This document shows, one piece after another, positions 12,022 through 22,153 of a stretch of 64,000 nucleotides of DNA. The stretch covers positions 1,021,371,208 through 1,021,435,207 of the forward strand of contig CM062804.1 of NCBI GenBank assembly GCA_031772625.1, in the 5' to 3' direction. A program made the translations under genes and the position numbers. The notes under the pieces are model-generated. The model was not told where the DNA came from. It did not search any database and saw nothing but the letters and a program-made list of their open reading frames with translations. How positions within the stretch are numbered: position 1 is the first letter of the stretch; each line of letters begins with the position of its first letter. This DNA is from Pinus tabuliformis (taxonomy: Eukaryota; Streptophyta; Pinopsida; Pinales; Pinaceae).

Positions 12022-12100
12022 TGCTGCAATGAGAGACGGTTGTCCTCACTGCTAGATTGACAACTAGGTTATGACAGGTTTTCCCACCGTGTGAAAAAAA

Positions 12101-12302
12101 TATATCTTAAGTTGTTTAATACATTTTTATTTCTAATTCAAGTGGTAAATTTCTACTTTTCTTTATAAATTAGAATGTAGTAAATTTTTATCCTTTTTAT
12201 TATATCTTAATTTGTTTAAATCATTTTTATTTCTAAATTCAAGTGGTAAATTTTTACTTTTCTTTATAAATTAGAATGTAGTAAATTTTTATCCTTTTTA
12301 TT
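12101..12302. repeat. 100-bp tandem doublet beside the LTR end
   Basis: Units 12101-12200 and 12201-12302 both start TATATCTTAA and share CTTTATAAATTAGAATGTAG. They lie just outside the LTR, at the transition to segment X. I find no match to them in the other copies of X. Confidence 0.85.
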
Positions 12303-13096
12303 ATAAAAATCCATACACAGTAATTATTTTGAACTTTTAAAACTAATTTATAATCTATTTTGATCATATATTTATCAATGATTTCAAAGGATTCAATATA
12401 CTCCACTTCCTTTAAAATTTACATATTATAAATTCAAAACTTTTAAATACCTTGACTTTATTGAGAGTGAAATGGTACAATAATGGAGATCCTATTAACT
12501 CTTATTGTTTCTAGAGTGAGTAATAATTGTTAAGGAATAAGGTTACACATTCCTCACCTAGTCTAGGTGAGTTACTAAATCCAAAACATATCATGGCATT
12601 TAACCACATAGTAAAAATGTCGTGGCATCTAACCACATAGTAAAAATTTCTTACTCGTTTTAAATTGGGATATGGTAGGAGTGCTAGTAGATGAGAACAA
12701 AAGAATTTCACCTTTCATGGTAGTACTCAATGTACCTCCATACAATCATGTCACTATGTGGATATAACGATATAGTGATAATAAATTTTGACAATTCTTT
12801 CCTACTTCTATGATCCTAGAGATGTCAAAACACAGTGAACAAGCATAGGAAATTCCTATAGTGGTTCCCATGCATTAATTATTTTTATTGCATGGATATC
12901 CCTTTGGCCTATGAAGTTAACATCCTTTTGGAAATCCTTTTGTTTGCTGGGGGCATTAAATAGTAATAGGCTTACATTGGTATGAGAGAAAACACCTCTA
13001 GCCAAATCACTTTTAGGTGGAGGAGCTATCCCACCCCGAGCATCATTCAATTGACCTTTATTGGAAACACTTTCTTTGTTTGATTTTTCTATGTTA

Positions 13097-14037
13097 ATGA
13101 ATGATCCCATTAAGCATAACCCAACATGGCCATGTATCCCACATAAAATGCCAATAGACATTCCTAAGTTCGATACTAATCTTGAAGAAGATCGTGAAAC
13201 CCATATACCACTTATAACTTATGGTGCTCATCCAACTCATTCATGTATGGTAGCATAAGGTTTTGCTTATTCTAGTGGACTGTTACAAAAGGTGCTTCTT
13301 TAAGTGCAACACTTATGATAATTTCACGCCTTTAACATAGGATTTTGTCAATCACTTTCAATTCCATGTTAGGTAAGCGATTAGAGGAAAGATTCTCATC
13401 AACTTCTATCAAGATAACTCCACTCACATTTATTATAATATTCATGATAGTAGAACAAGATGAAGTCTCTTTGGAACCAAGTTCCTTAATGAATTCTTGC
13501 GTGAGTGGTTCATACAGTCCTTTGCACCTAGTATTATTGAAGATGTAGCCATGGTAGGAGCCCAAATTGAGGAGTAATGAATCATACCATGCCCATAAGC
13601 TTGACTTGTTATATTCTCAAGTAGATGCATTCCTAATGCTCCTCATCATCGGCTGATCCTATGAATGACAAACCAAGAACCCATGCCTATCATGTAGTGG
13701 GGTAAATCTCTTCTCAAAGCATTGGTGAGCTAGCCTTTCAAATGGTTCAAATAAGTATATAGTCTAGTACCCTAGCTAGAAAGCCTCATACTCAGACTCC
13801 TAACACTCTTGTACCCACTTTTGTGGTCAAGTCAATTGAGTCCACATCAACAACAAACCTTTACAAATTAGGAGGTAAAAGGAAAGAGAATAAATCTAAA
13901 CCTTTGAATGAGGAACAAGGAGCATCGCAAACCCAAGATAATGTTACGGGTGTCTCAAAAGAGAATAAGAGGAAAAATCAGTTCCTTGTAAGGTTTTGGG
14001 AAAGACCATATCACATAGTAGTGCCTATCTATAGATG
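13097..14037 (+). pseudogene. gag: Decayed Ty3/gypsy gag, copy X1
   Basis: Frameshifts and stops break this gag into pieces that remain in order on the + strand. From 13097 MNDPIKHNPTWPCIP leads into MPIDIPKFDTNLEEDRETHI, the start of the gag core. At 13341 DFVNHFQFHVR matches the mid-core block. At 13491-13574 EFLREWFIQSFAPSIIEDVA, followed by MVGAQIEE, is a well-kept core block. HKLDLLYSQ follows near 13592. A lysine-rich tail (GGKRKENKSKP) near 13880 leads to PCKVLGK at 13984, which looks like a zinc knuckle whose second cysteine is lost. This is a different gag subfamily from the minus-strand one at 7833-8549. It cannot make a functional product. Confidence 0.75.
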
Positions 14038-15048
14038 AGATTCATCGACAATTCTTCCATTAATGTGTTTCTCATCAACGTGTTAATATGACAAGTCCTT
14101 TTGAAGCCTAGTATTAGCACATGGTTATTAACCCTCCACCATTTCACCAAGTGCGAAGTGGGGAAGGCACTTTCAATAATTCTCACATGGCTCTCATAGA
14201 TCCACTAATCCGTGCATCAATCCTTCTCTTGAGGAAATTAGAATTTTTGGAGAAATGGTAGATGTTGATCACGTGTTGAGTCCTTCTCATGGCATTGAAC
14301 TTAATTCTCACTCCCTTTATATGATTCAAATGGGCCCATATATCCCTAGATAACTCCTTTCTTGAGGATATAAGTATGTTTGGTGAAATGGTTCATGTTG
14401 AACCTAAGTTGAGTTCTTACCATTATGTCTAACTTGATCCTTATTCCAATGCATGTGATTCTAACAAGTCCACTAATCCTTGGATACCTTCCTCGTATTT
14501 TTGGTAAAATGGACCCTACCAAATCTGAATTGATATATTCCCATGATGTTGAAATTGACCTTTACTCTTCACCCTACTAGGGTATTAATCATTCTTGTTC
14601 ATGTGACTTCATTGATACTTTGATTCACTTTGATGAAACCCTCATGGAAGATATGATGATATCTAATCAACCTATGGAAGAATTACCTCATCCTTTTTCC
14701 TCTCTCCATTGTTCGAAGCACTTGAATGATGACTTGCACTTCCTTATTTCTTCATGAAATGTCTATTGGATGAAATATCCCAACAAAACCCATGATACAC
14801 CTTTTGAAGGAAATCTTGAAAAAAAGCTTCTCTTGATATTCCCATCAATGCTTCTAATAAACTTTTGACTCTGAATAACCCTATGATTCTAGCCAATTTT
14901 CCTCCTCATCAGCTCAGTACTTACATCACTCTTTTCCCCGTGATTTATTCAATTCTTCCTTCTACTAATAAATGATTATTGGTATTATCCCCATATTGCA
15001 GAAAACTTCCCCCACACTCAGTGCATTTATCTAGTTTATTTGATGGAA
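14038..15048 (+). other. Probable decayed gypsy interior, no clear domain
   Basis: Between the gag and reverse-transcriptase relics the + strand has short frames with coding-like composition, for example DFIDTLIHFDETLMEDMMIS from about 14608. The position fits the gag-pol spacer or protease region of the same element. I recognise no protease motif, so the assignment rests on position only. Confidence 0.35.
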
Positions 15049-15145
15049 TGGATTTCTAGAATCATTCCAGTTATGAAAATCAAGGATTTTTCATGTCTAT
15101 GTTGATTATAGGGATCTGTGTAAGAATAAGAAAGGTAATATCCAT
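15049..15145 (+). pseudogene. Reverse transcriptase N-terminal relic, copy X1
   Basis: The + strand reads WISRIIPVMKIKDFS and then, after a frameshift, DYRDLCKNKKGNI from 15104. This follows the retroelement reverse-transcriptase block of the form W-x-S-x-x-x-P-V-x-K-K...V-x-x-D-Y/F-R-D-L-N. It lies downstream of the gag relic at a plausible distance and in the same orientation. The remaining catalytic blocks are not recognisable downstream. Confidence 0.6.
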
Positions 15146-16602
15146 ATTTTTCTCTACCATATGAATTTTACCTCATGTATCTCTCACTTGGGTAGCCAAA
15201 ATTGTTCTTGTGATGAAGAAACACAACACTTGTCACATTTGTGTAGAATTTAGACCATCTACTTGTACGAAGTTCAATGATCCTGGGAGGGAAATTGTTG
15301 CAAATACCCTTGATAGGCTATCTCGTTAGAAACACTATGTCTAATCCTGTTGACATGCTTTCGTATATATGCATTTAGTATAACTTTTAATTTCTACACA
15401 AGATGCATATTTTCTACCTTTAGGAATTTATCAAGATTCTTTATTTTCAAACAATGTTTGACCTAATAAGATCTCCTATACTAACCTTCACCACTCTCTC
15501 TATTTGCTCTATGTGTATGCATGACCCTTGTCCTTAAAGGGTGATTAAATTCCTATTGAATGTGAACTCCCACGTATTCTTGTGTTATACTTGACCACGT
15601 CAACCATTAACTATGATAAATCATACCCTACGGAACATACGTGGGATTCAACATTTAACCTTTTGTATGGGTCCATATTGATGGACAATTATTTCAAAAT
15701 TTTCCTTTCTTATACTTTTCATCCTACTATTTTTGCCATAAATAAGTCTTAACTAAAATATTTGAGTGTTTTCTTCTGGTTAATGAGATATTTATTCCTA
15801 ATTATCTCAACTTTCCTGAGGTAAATCCTTCATCTTTATTCCAGGTTGGATATTCTTGGAGGAATCTAGATGTGCACAAATCACTAGCACTTTTATCTAT
15901 ATCCCATCCCTGTTTATACAATGTCCTCTCCTTCCTCCACTAACTCATTATCTTCATCATGCTAACTCATTAAAAATAATAAATATGTTTTAAATAAGAT
16001 TCTTTACTAATATATCTAGTATTAGAACAATAAAAAACAATTAAATGGGAAAAACTACAATAATTTCATTTTAATTTTATTGAATAAAATTTTAAAATTC
16101 ACTAAATTATTATCATGCCATATAAATATCTAGTGGAAGAAATCTCTTCAATTTTGAAAGAAAACTACAGTAATTTCATTATGATCTTATTTATTAAAAT
16201 AATAAATTTTAGTAAAATAATAATATGCAACCTGAAAGTCTAGTGGAAAGCTCTTTTCTATTTTAGAAAAGTTTTAAAATCATTAAATTAAATTTTACAA
16301 TTATGATAAAAATATATTTATAATAAAGAAAATATAATATATAAAGATAAAAAAGATATAAAAAAAATTAAGCTATAAGATACATTGAACAAATTAAGAT
16401 ATTAATAACTAAAATAATGAATATATTACCTTATTGAAACAGGTTGCAACAAAATTCAAGAATATTAAAATTGTACATATCCTAACAAAAAAATGCATGG
16501 CATAATCATCATAATGCTTCTGGTGGTCTTGGGGAAGATCCACTTGATCGAAACTCAATCCTTACAATGTCAAATTTGTCGGTAATTCTTTATATTACCA
16601 AC

Positions 16603-16608
<6 letters not shown>
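15146..16608. other. AT-rich stretch without recognisable gene
   Basis: Short broken frames follow the reverse-transcriptase relic and could be further pol debris (for example EFRPSTCTKFNDPGREIVAN near 15250), but I recognise no domain. From about 15950 the sequence is very AT-rich. A degenerate 110-bp doublet (units from 16051 and 16161, AAAACTACA...TAATTTCATT) lies inside it. Confidence 0.5.

Positions 16609-16673
<65 letters not shown>
16609..16673. repeat. (CT)13(AT)n compound microsatellite, copy X1
   Basis: CT repeats at 16609-16634 followed by about 19-20 AT repeats. The counterpart in X2 is about 34 bp longer and accounts for most of the length difference between the two X copies. 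Confidence 0.95.
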
Positions 16674-16676
<3 letters not shown>

Positions 16677-17008
16677 TGTATACCACTGCTCCAAATTCCA
16701 ACGAATCAGTTAGATATGTGACTATATAAAATTAGAAGTTTGTTATATTAATACTTTCCTCCAAATTTATGTGAATTTGTTAGTGGCAGGTCCAATTTTT
16801 TTGGGTTCTGGTATTAACAATATTTTAGTGTCAAGTGGAATTATAATAGGGGCGTGTTTGGGAAGAAATTTCATAGAAAATTATATAATATTATAATGAG
16901 TTATTTTTATTTATTTTAATCAAGATCTCTATGCTTAGGTTAGAACAACATGGTAAACTAACGTCTTTAATGATGAATAATGTCAAACATAATAATAAAC
17001 AAATGCCT

Positions 17009-17406
17009 CTATGGTCATCCATGATCAACCATGGTCAACCATGATTATACCATTGTTGAATATGGTCAGACATGGTTGAATATCGTCGACCATGATCAAG
17101 GTCTCTATGGTTGAATGTGGTTAACCGTGATCAACTATGGTCAACCATGCCTAACGATGATCGACAATGATTAATCATGCTCATCTTCAGTTAACCATAA
17201 TCAACCTAGAACATTCCATGCTCTATCGACTCTTAATGCCTAACCATTGTCAACCATGGTTAGAATGGCCGAACATGGTGAGCCAAAGTATTTATGGTTG
17301 AATATGGTGAACCATAATGGTTAATCAATATTGTTGTGGTTGAATATGGTCAATAATGGTTAACCATCTTCATCCATGATCAACCCCATCAACCACATCA
17401 ACCATT
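17009..17406. repeat. Degenerate TCAACCATGG/GGTTGAATATGG array, copy X1
   Basis: About 400 bases consist largely of a 10-12 base motif in both orientations: ATGATCAACCATGGTCAACC in one, TGGTTGAATATGGT in the other. Because the motif and its complement alternate, many local inverted repeats result (for example around the CCATGG palindromes). No reading frame spans it. It lies immediately upstream of the copia-like LTR. Confidence 0.8.
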
Positions 17407-17461
17407 AATGTAATTTCTTTTATAACATTAATGTAACATTTAGCATTGTCATTAGTGTAAG

Positions 17462-17643
17462 TGTTGGATACCTAATCCTCTATGGGTTGGTGTGAAATGT
17501 GAATAGCCACCGGAGTCCAAGAGACCTTGGAATATGGAAACCAATGGTCACTCCAATGTACTATAAATGTATATCATGTTGATAATTTATGCAACTCAAT
17601 GTTTATCAGTCATATTCTGCCTCTGCCATGTATGTTTTTAACA
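17462..17643 (+). mobile_element. Short copia-like LTR, copy X1
   Basis: A 182-bp segment starts TGTTGGATACC and ends TTTTTAACA, directly followed by a primer-binding site. TATAAAT at 17562-17568 could be its TATA box. TGTTGG starts and AACA|TGGTATC ends are typical of plant Ty1/copia and small non-autonomous (TRIM-like) elements. I see no second LTR within X and no recognisable internal gene, so element type and length remain open. Confidence 0.6.
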
Positions 17644-17655
17644 TGGTATCAAAGC
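17644..17655 (+). other. Primer-binding site of the copia-like LTR, copy X1
   Basis: TGGTATCAAAGC matches the initiator tRNA-Met site with a single G-to-A change relative to TGGTATCAGAGC. It abuts the LTR end without a spacer. Confidence 0.65.
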
Positions 17656-17734
17656 GAGCGTTCTCTTGCCCTGCTTCATTTTGAGCCACTGATTTTGTTA
17701 TTTCTACGTGCATGAAGGTTCGGCTATGATTCCT

Positions 17735-17848
17735 GCATTTGATGAATATCCTATCAACTATATTTTAGCTGTATTCTCTGCCTTAGTAACTCGCATTTGA
17801 TGAATATCCTATCAGCTATATTTTAGTTGCATTCTCTGCCTTCGTAAC
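17735..17848. repeat. 58-bp tandem doublet, copy X1
   Basis: Units at 17735 and 17793 start GCATTTGATGAATATCC and share ATTCTCTGCCTT. The same doublet is found in X2 from 30405. Confidence 0.85.
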
Positions 17849-18430
17849 TCCTTTTTGACACTTTGTCTATTCTAACCATATGATTTCTGATGCTTTATCC
17901 ACTCGAAGGCCCTAAAACCTACGCATCACTTATACACATAACATTCTAGCCTCCATACCCACATCGTTGTCTGCTAGTGTGTTTGTTGAACTCTGTTGAA
18001 TTCCTGTGCATTGAGTCGAGTCCTTCTGATCGATTCATTAATTAAAAACTTGTCTGACTGTTGGTCACCATGGCAGTCATTGTAGCACCAAAAATTTTAA
18101 TTAGATAGAGAACTCATAGTTGACCAATGAAAATCATCATATCTTCAAGGATGAGCACCAAATAAATGCATAGATGTTGGGAGAAGGAGCTCCATGCTAT
18201 GAACAACTCACTCGTTAGCCCCAAGGGCATGATCAAAAGGGGTAGCCCAACTATCGTTGAACATAACAAAATTTCCATATGTGAAGTTGCTAGATTCATT
18301 TTTAAATATTGCCTCCTGTAAAATCCCAATGAAAGAATCCATTAGCAGAGATCCATAGACCATCATCAACTCTCGAAGAATGGTATCTCAGAAATGTTGC
18401 TTCTGGAAACAGTAGTATCAATATCGTAAG

Positions 18431-18829
18431 CTAATTTGATTTCCTGGTCGTGCGCCGGTCGATCTCCGTGACTAGCGTCTGCACATAAATACGAGTAAAT
18501 CGAGATCTCAGTTTCCTTAAGGGCTCAACTTCCATCGTTGATAAAAAGAACGAGGAAGGAGGCATTGCAGAGGAGTTAAATGTTAGTTTAGGAAGATGGA
18601 GGTGGTACTCCAAGTACCCATCAGCTTTTCCCAAACAACTAAAGGCCGTGATGTGAAAGGAAGACAAACAGAAAGAGGAATGTGAGTATGGACCACACGA
18701 TTGAATACAAGTGATAGATAGAAGAGGAAGTGTCTTATATGGGGTTTCAGAAGAGCATATACAGATGAGAGATAGAAGAGGAAGATGCCAACAAAAAAAA
18801 ATTCGAACTATTCGCTTGAACTTACGCAT
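18431..18829 (-). other. Unassigned 132-codon open frame, copy X1
   Basis: This is the longest open frame outside the transposon gag. Its start is rich in hydrophobic residues and cysteine (IFFCWHLPLLSLICICSS), which could suggest a signal peptide, and its end is basic (DRRTTRKSN). I do not recognise a family. The opposite strand also has an open stretch here, reading ELNVSLGRWRWYSKYPSAFP from about 18569. Either strand, or neither, could be a gene relic. The region is less AT-rich than its neighbours. An identical frame lies at 31101-31499. Confidence 0.15.
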
Positions 18830-19015
18830 ATATATCGCCGCACAATAACATTATCTATTTCAAAACGACATAAAATTTCCAGGCCACGACTCCTTTATCT
18901 CAAAAAAGACGTGATCCGTTAAAGGTGAAGCAGAAAGCACTTTACCACAACGTCTATAACATAAACGCGTGACACGCTGAAGTTCTTGTGCATAAAGATT
19001 CCAGGCGTATCGGTT

Positions 19016-19266
19016 AAAGGAGGAGCGGACCACAGTTTAATTGAACATACCATAAAAACTTAAAAAATAATTAAACAAACTGGTGAAGCTTATGGGAAAT
19101 ATGATATATTAAATTAAACTGCAAAGTAGTTCAATTATTAAAAGGAGGAGCGGATCACAGTTTAATTGAACATACCATAAAAACTTAAAAACTAATTAAA
19201 CATACTCGTGAAGCTTATGGGAAATATGATATATTAAATTAAACTGCAAAGTAGTTCAATTATTAA
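19016..19266. repeat. 125-bp tandem doublet, copy X1
   Basis: Units begin at 19016 and 19141 (AAAGGAGGAGCGGA) and end AAGTAGTTCAATTATTA. They differ at only a few positions. The counterpart is at 31686-31936. Confidence 0.9.
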
Positions 19267-19605
19267 AAATGTTTCCGAAAATTATTATTCATAAAATTCA
19301 TGGCAGATTTATCGCAAATTAATAAAGCCATGGTCGCTAATCTATTCTATTGAATGAGAATGGGAATGGAAGCTATTACATACCTGTACCTTGAATTTTT
19401 TTGGAGAAGGATGTTGAAGGGTTTGCATTATATTGAAGTCCCGTGAATTCATTGAAAAAGTCAACATTACCATCCTCCTAGAAGATAGGATGACATGAAC
19501 AAGTTATCAATAAATGAACACGTAATTAAATCTGCAACAAACACGTTGTTAAACCTGTAACATTTTCAATTAAATTTGATACCAAAACAAAACTTAAAAC
19601 CATAC

Positions 19606-19616
19606 TATATAAATAG
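19606..19616 (+). promoter_or_regulatory. Possible TATA box upstream of segment A1
   Basis: TATATAAATAG matches the plant TATA consensus closely and is followed about 30 bases on by a CA-rich, pyrimidine-containing leader-like sequence. The first ATG downstream (19656) meets a stop after one more codon, so no protein is implied. The same sequence occurs at 32276-32286. It may be a relic of a gene or LTR promoter. Confidence 0.25.
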
Positions 19617-19999
19617 AATTCAGTACCATCCATGCATACAATCACATACATAAAGATGGCATGACTATCACACACAAATCGACATACTCAAACAACAGAC
19701 TTACTCACTCACACGGAAACCAAACACACATTTAAGCACGCAGACTTGCCAATCTGAATATAGAAGATTGAAACCAACCACACATCTAAACACACAGACT
19801 TGCCAGTCTGAATATAGATAGATGATGAGAAAAATACTGGAAAATGATAATAATTTCCCTCCTCCTTCGACGAGTATATTCTTCGGGCTGCCGGGTATAT
19901 GTAGTTCCCACGCCCTTTTGAAGGTTTTATCGACGCCGAGCATTATATGTTGCCGATTGTTATAGGTTGGTTTCTGGTTATGTTCTAATACGCGCCCGT

Positions 20000-20141
20000 A
20001 AATACCGGCGTGTAATACGCTGACAAACGATGTTTTTGTCAGACGAACTTGACATAAAACAAACGCAAATACCGGCGTGTAATACGCTGACAAACGATGC
20101 TTTTGTCAGAGAATATAACGAACTTGAAATAAAACAAACGC
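20000..20141. repeat. 75-bp doublet, copy A1 (first unit shortened)
   Basis: Units 20000-20066 and 20067-20141 correspond to 331-480. The first lacks 8 bases around GAATATAA. Confidence 0.8.
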
Positions 20142-22066
20142 AGCAGCCATTGTTCGAGTGGAATATGCCGCTTTATGGTCAGATATCCTAACAAATTACA
20201 GGTGCCCACTACTCCGCATAAATTCTTTTGTTGAGAAGATTGGGTATATTTCAAATTTAAAAATCGCGTTGGTTTTTTCTAATATTGCACGGCTTTGAAA
20301 GGAGGCTAAATAATGTTTCAAATCGATTTTCATTATTTATGGCTCTCTCATGTGATGTTCACATAATGAGTTTGCTTCATGAGTTTGCTTCGAATTGTTT
20401 TTTTAATTCTGGTATGATATACTAACCGTAGAAGCTTTCTCAATACAGTTGTGGACATTTTAGTTTGGAAATTATATTTTTATTCTACAACTGTATTATA
20501 TTTGTGAAAGTTAAAAGTAAAAATATAATAGCAGTTAGTTTTAATGGTTAAATTTAGAAAATATTAATTATAGTTTTGAAAGTTCAAACAAGCAAAACGA
20601 TAATGACTATATTTAGAAACAAGAAAATAATTTGCATTCTTGAATATTTCTATCACATTTAAGCAAACTCCAATTGTTGAATTTAAAAAATATTACTTAA
20701 ATTTATTAAATTTTTGAAATACAAAATTTAGAGAAGATCCCTAACTCCATTCTCCAATGTCATAGAAAAACAAAAACATTTAAATTTAAAAATAAAAAAT
20801 CTTACAAAAAAATTTAAAGAAACCTTACAAAGTTATTGGTGAAATTAAAAAATAAAAATGTGAATTGCTTGCATGAAAATGCATAAAGTTAACGCATCAA
20901 TTCAAAGGGTGAATCTATATATAAGCGGCCTAAACAGTGGATGCCTTCTAAAACTTTATCTACACAACATCTCGATGATGTCTTGAATAATGACAAGGAA
21001 TTCGCAGAATTATGAACCAGCAATGAGCAATGAGGGGAATTATAATTATTGTTTTTTTTGCTATATAGTAAAATTTTCAAAATGGTAGGTTCCTTAACAA
21101 CAAAATCCCATATAAGAATTAATAATACTATACTCTAAGAAATAAAAATCATATGGATTAATAGTATTTTTAACTAATAATAAAAAGACAGTTAATTTAT
21201 AGTTTTTTTTTCTAAATAATCTTAGATTCTAAAATTTTGAATGATACATTATACAAATAAATTATTTATCTCAAATTTATGGATAGATTAATTTTTTTCA
21301 ATATTCTTAAGAGTGTTGCAAAACCTTAGCCATAGTTACTAAATTTTTGAGGGCTTATTTTCTTAAGGTCCATTAGTTGTATGATTACAACAAGGGAAAT
21401 AATATGGAAGCATCCACTAATATTTTGATTTTAAAATAAAAATATTAATATATATATGAATTCTCTAATTATAATAAATTCATTATTAGATATTCATATT
21501 TATTGCGCTATATATTAACATCCACTAATTGTTTAATACAATATGTGTCCCTTAACCAAAAGGCATTATGAATGCCAAAAAACTGAGATGTCTCATAACC
21601 CATATAACCCCTATTTTATAGTCACCACTAGTACTCTTAGAGAATTACAAACTCTACCACAATTCCATCTCTAACTACTATTACCATTAAGAGAAAATGA
21701 CATTGATTTTATAATCCTTAACATACAATCTCTAAAATTACGTAAACCAAATCTTCCATAATGCCACCTCTAACAACTATTGCCGTTAACAAAAAATGGC
21801 ATTGATTACATAATAATCCTTAACATACAAACCCTAAAATTTGGTAAACCATAGTGCACAGTGATCTTTAACACAATGAATTCTAGAAATTATTCTGCCC
21901 TAGTACAGTGTCACGATAAAGACATTGTGACTCCTAAAATGTCACGACACATATCAACTTTAATACTTAACGCATTAACTATAACCTATATATACTTAAA
22001 CTGACATAACATAGTCAAGGTAGAGGTGAATCAATTGTAGCTCCTTCAAATTAAATTCCATTAGAA

Positions 22067-22153
22067 GGGAATATAAAAAATGTTGAATATTATGTAGATG
22101 ATATTTTGACTATTGACATTGACCGAAAGAGCACTTTATGGAAGTTAGTCTAT
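22067..22153 (+). pseudogene. Reverse transcriptase YVDD relic, copy A1
   Basis: Counterpart of 2759-2845. The tetrapeptide is encoded at 22091-22102 and the flanking residues are nearly unchanged (NVEYYVDDILTIDIDRKST). Confidence 0.5.

Larger units (their letters stand above)
7838..12076 (-). mobile_element. Truncated Ty3/gypsy LTR retrotransposon (LTR + PBS + partial gag)
   Basis: Read on the minus strand the order is LTR (12076-8722), a 3-base spacer, primer-binding site, 156-base leader, then gag cut off after 238 codons. No polyprotein, polypurine tract or second LTR follows; segment D abuts directly. There is no way to test for a target-site duplication because one end is lost. The element is distinctly less AT-rich than its surroundings, and its gag frame is uninterrupted up to the break, which suggests a fairly young insertion that was later truncated. 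Confidence 0.85.
8722..12076 (-). repeat. Long terminal repeat of the gypsy element, about 3.36 kb
   Basis: On the minus strand it begins TGTCATAACC and ends GATCGTGACA, giving TG...CA termini within a 5-base inverted repeat (TGTCA/TGACA). The inner end is set by the primer-binding site. The outer end at 12076 is inferred from these termini and the drop in complexity beyond. At 10711-10720 CTATATATAG could serve as the TATA box; this is a guess. Open frames of 60-130 codons inside the LTR overlap on both strands and have no family resemblance, so I do not call them genes. Confidence 0.75.
12303..19674. repeat. Segment X, copy 1
   Basis: First copy of a segment of about 7.3 kb repeated at 25210-32344. 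Order of contents: AT-rich DNA with no recognisable gene (12303-13096), a decayed gypsy gag and reverse-transcriptase region (13097-15145), AT-rich DNA, a CT/AT microsatellite, a TCAACC/GGTTGA array, a short copia-like LTR, a small GC-richer region with an unassigned frame, a 125-bp doublet, and a possible TATA box just before segment A1. From about 15111 on it is almost identical to the second copy. Offsets are 12636 before the microsatellite and 12670 after it. Confidence 0.85.

Noticed and set aside
19701-20254. Minus-strand frames of 130 and 71 codons with internal protein repeats (LYSDWQVCV).
   Set aside because: The repeated peptides come from local DNA doublets, A0 does not keep the frame, and no family is recognisable.
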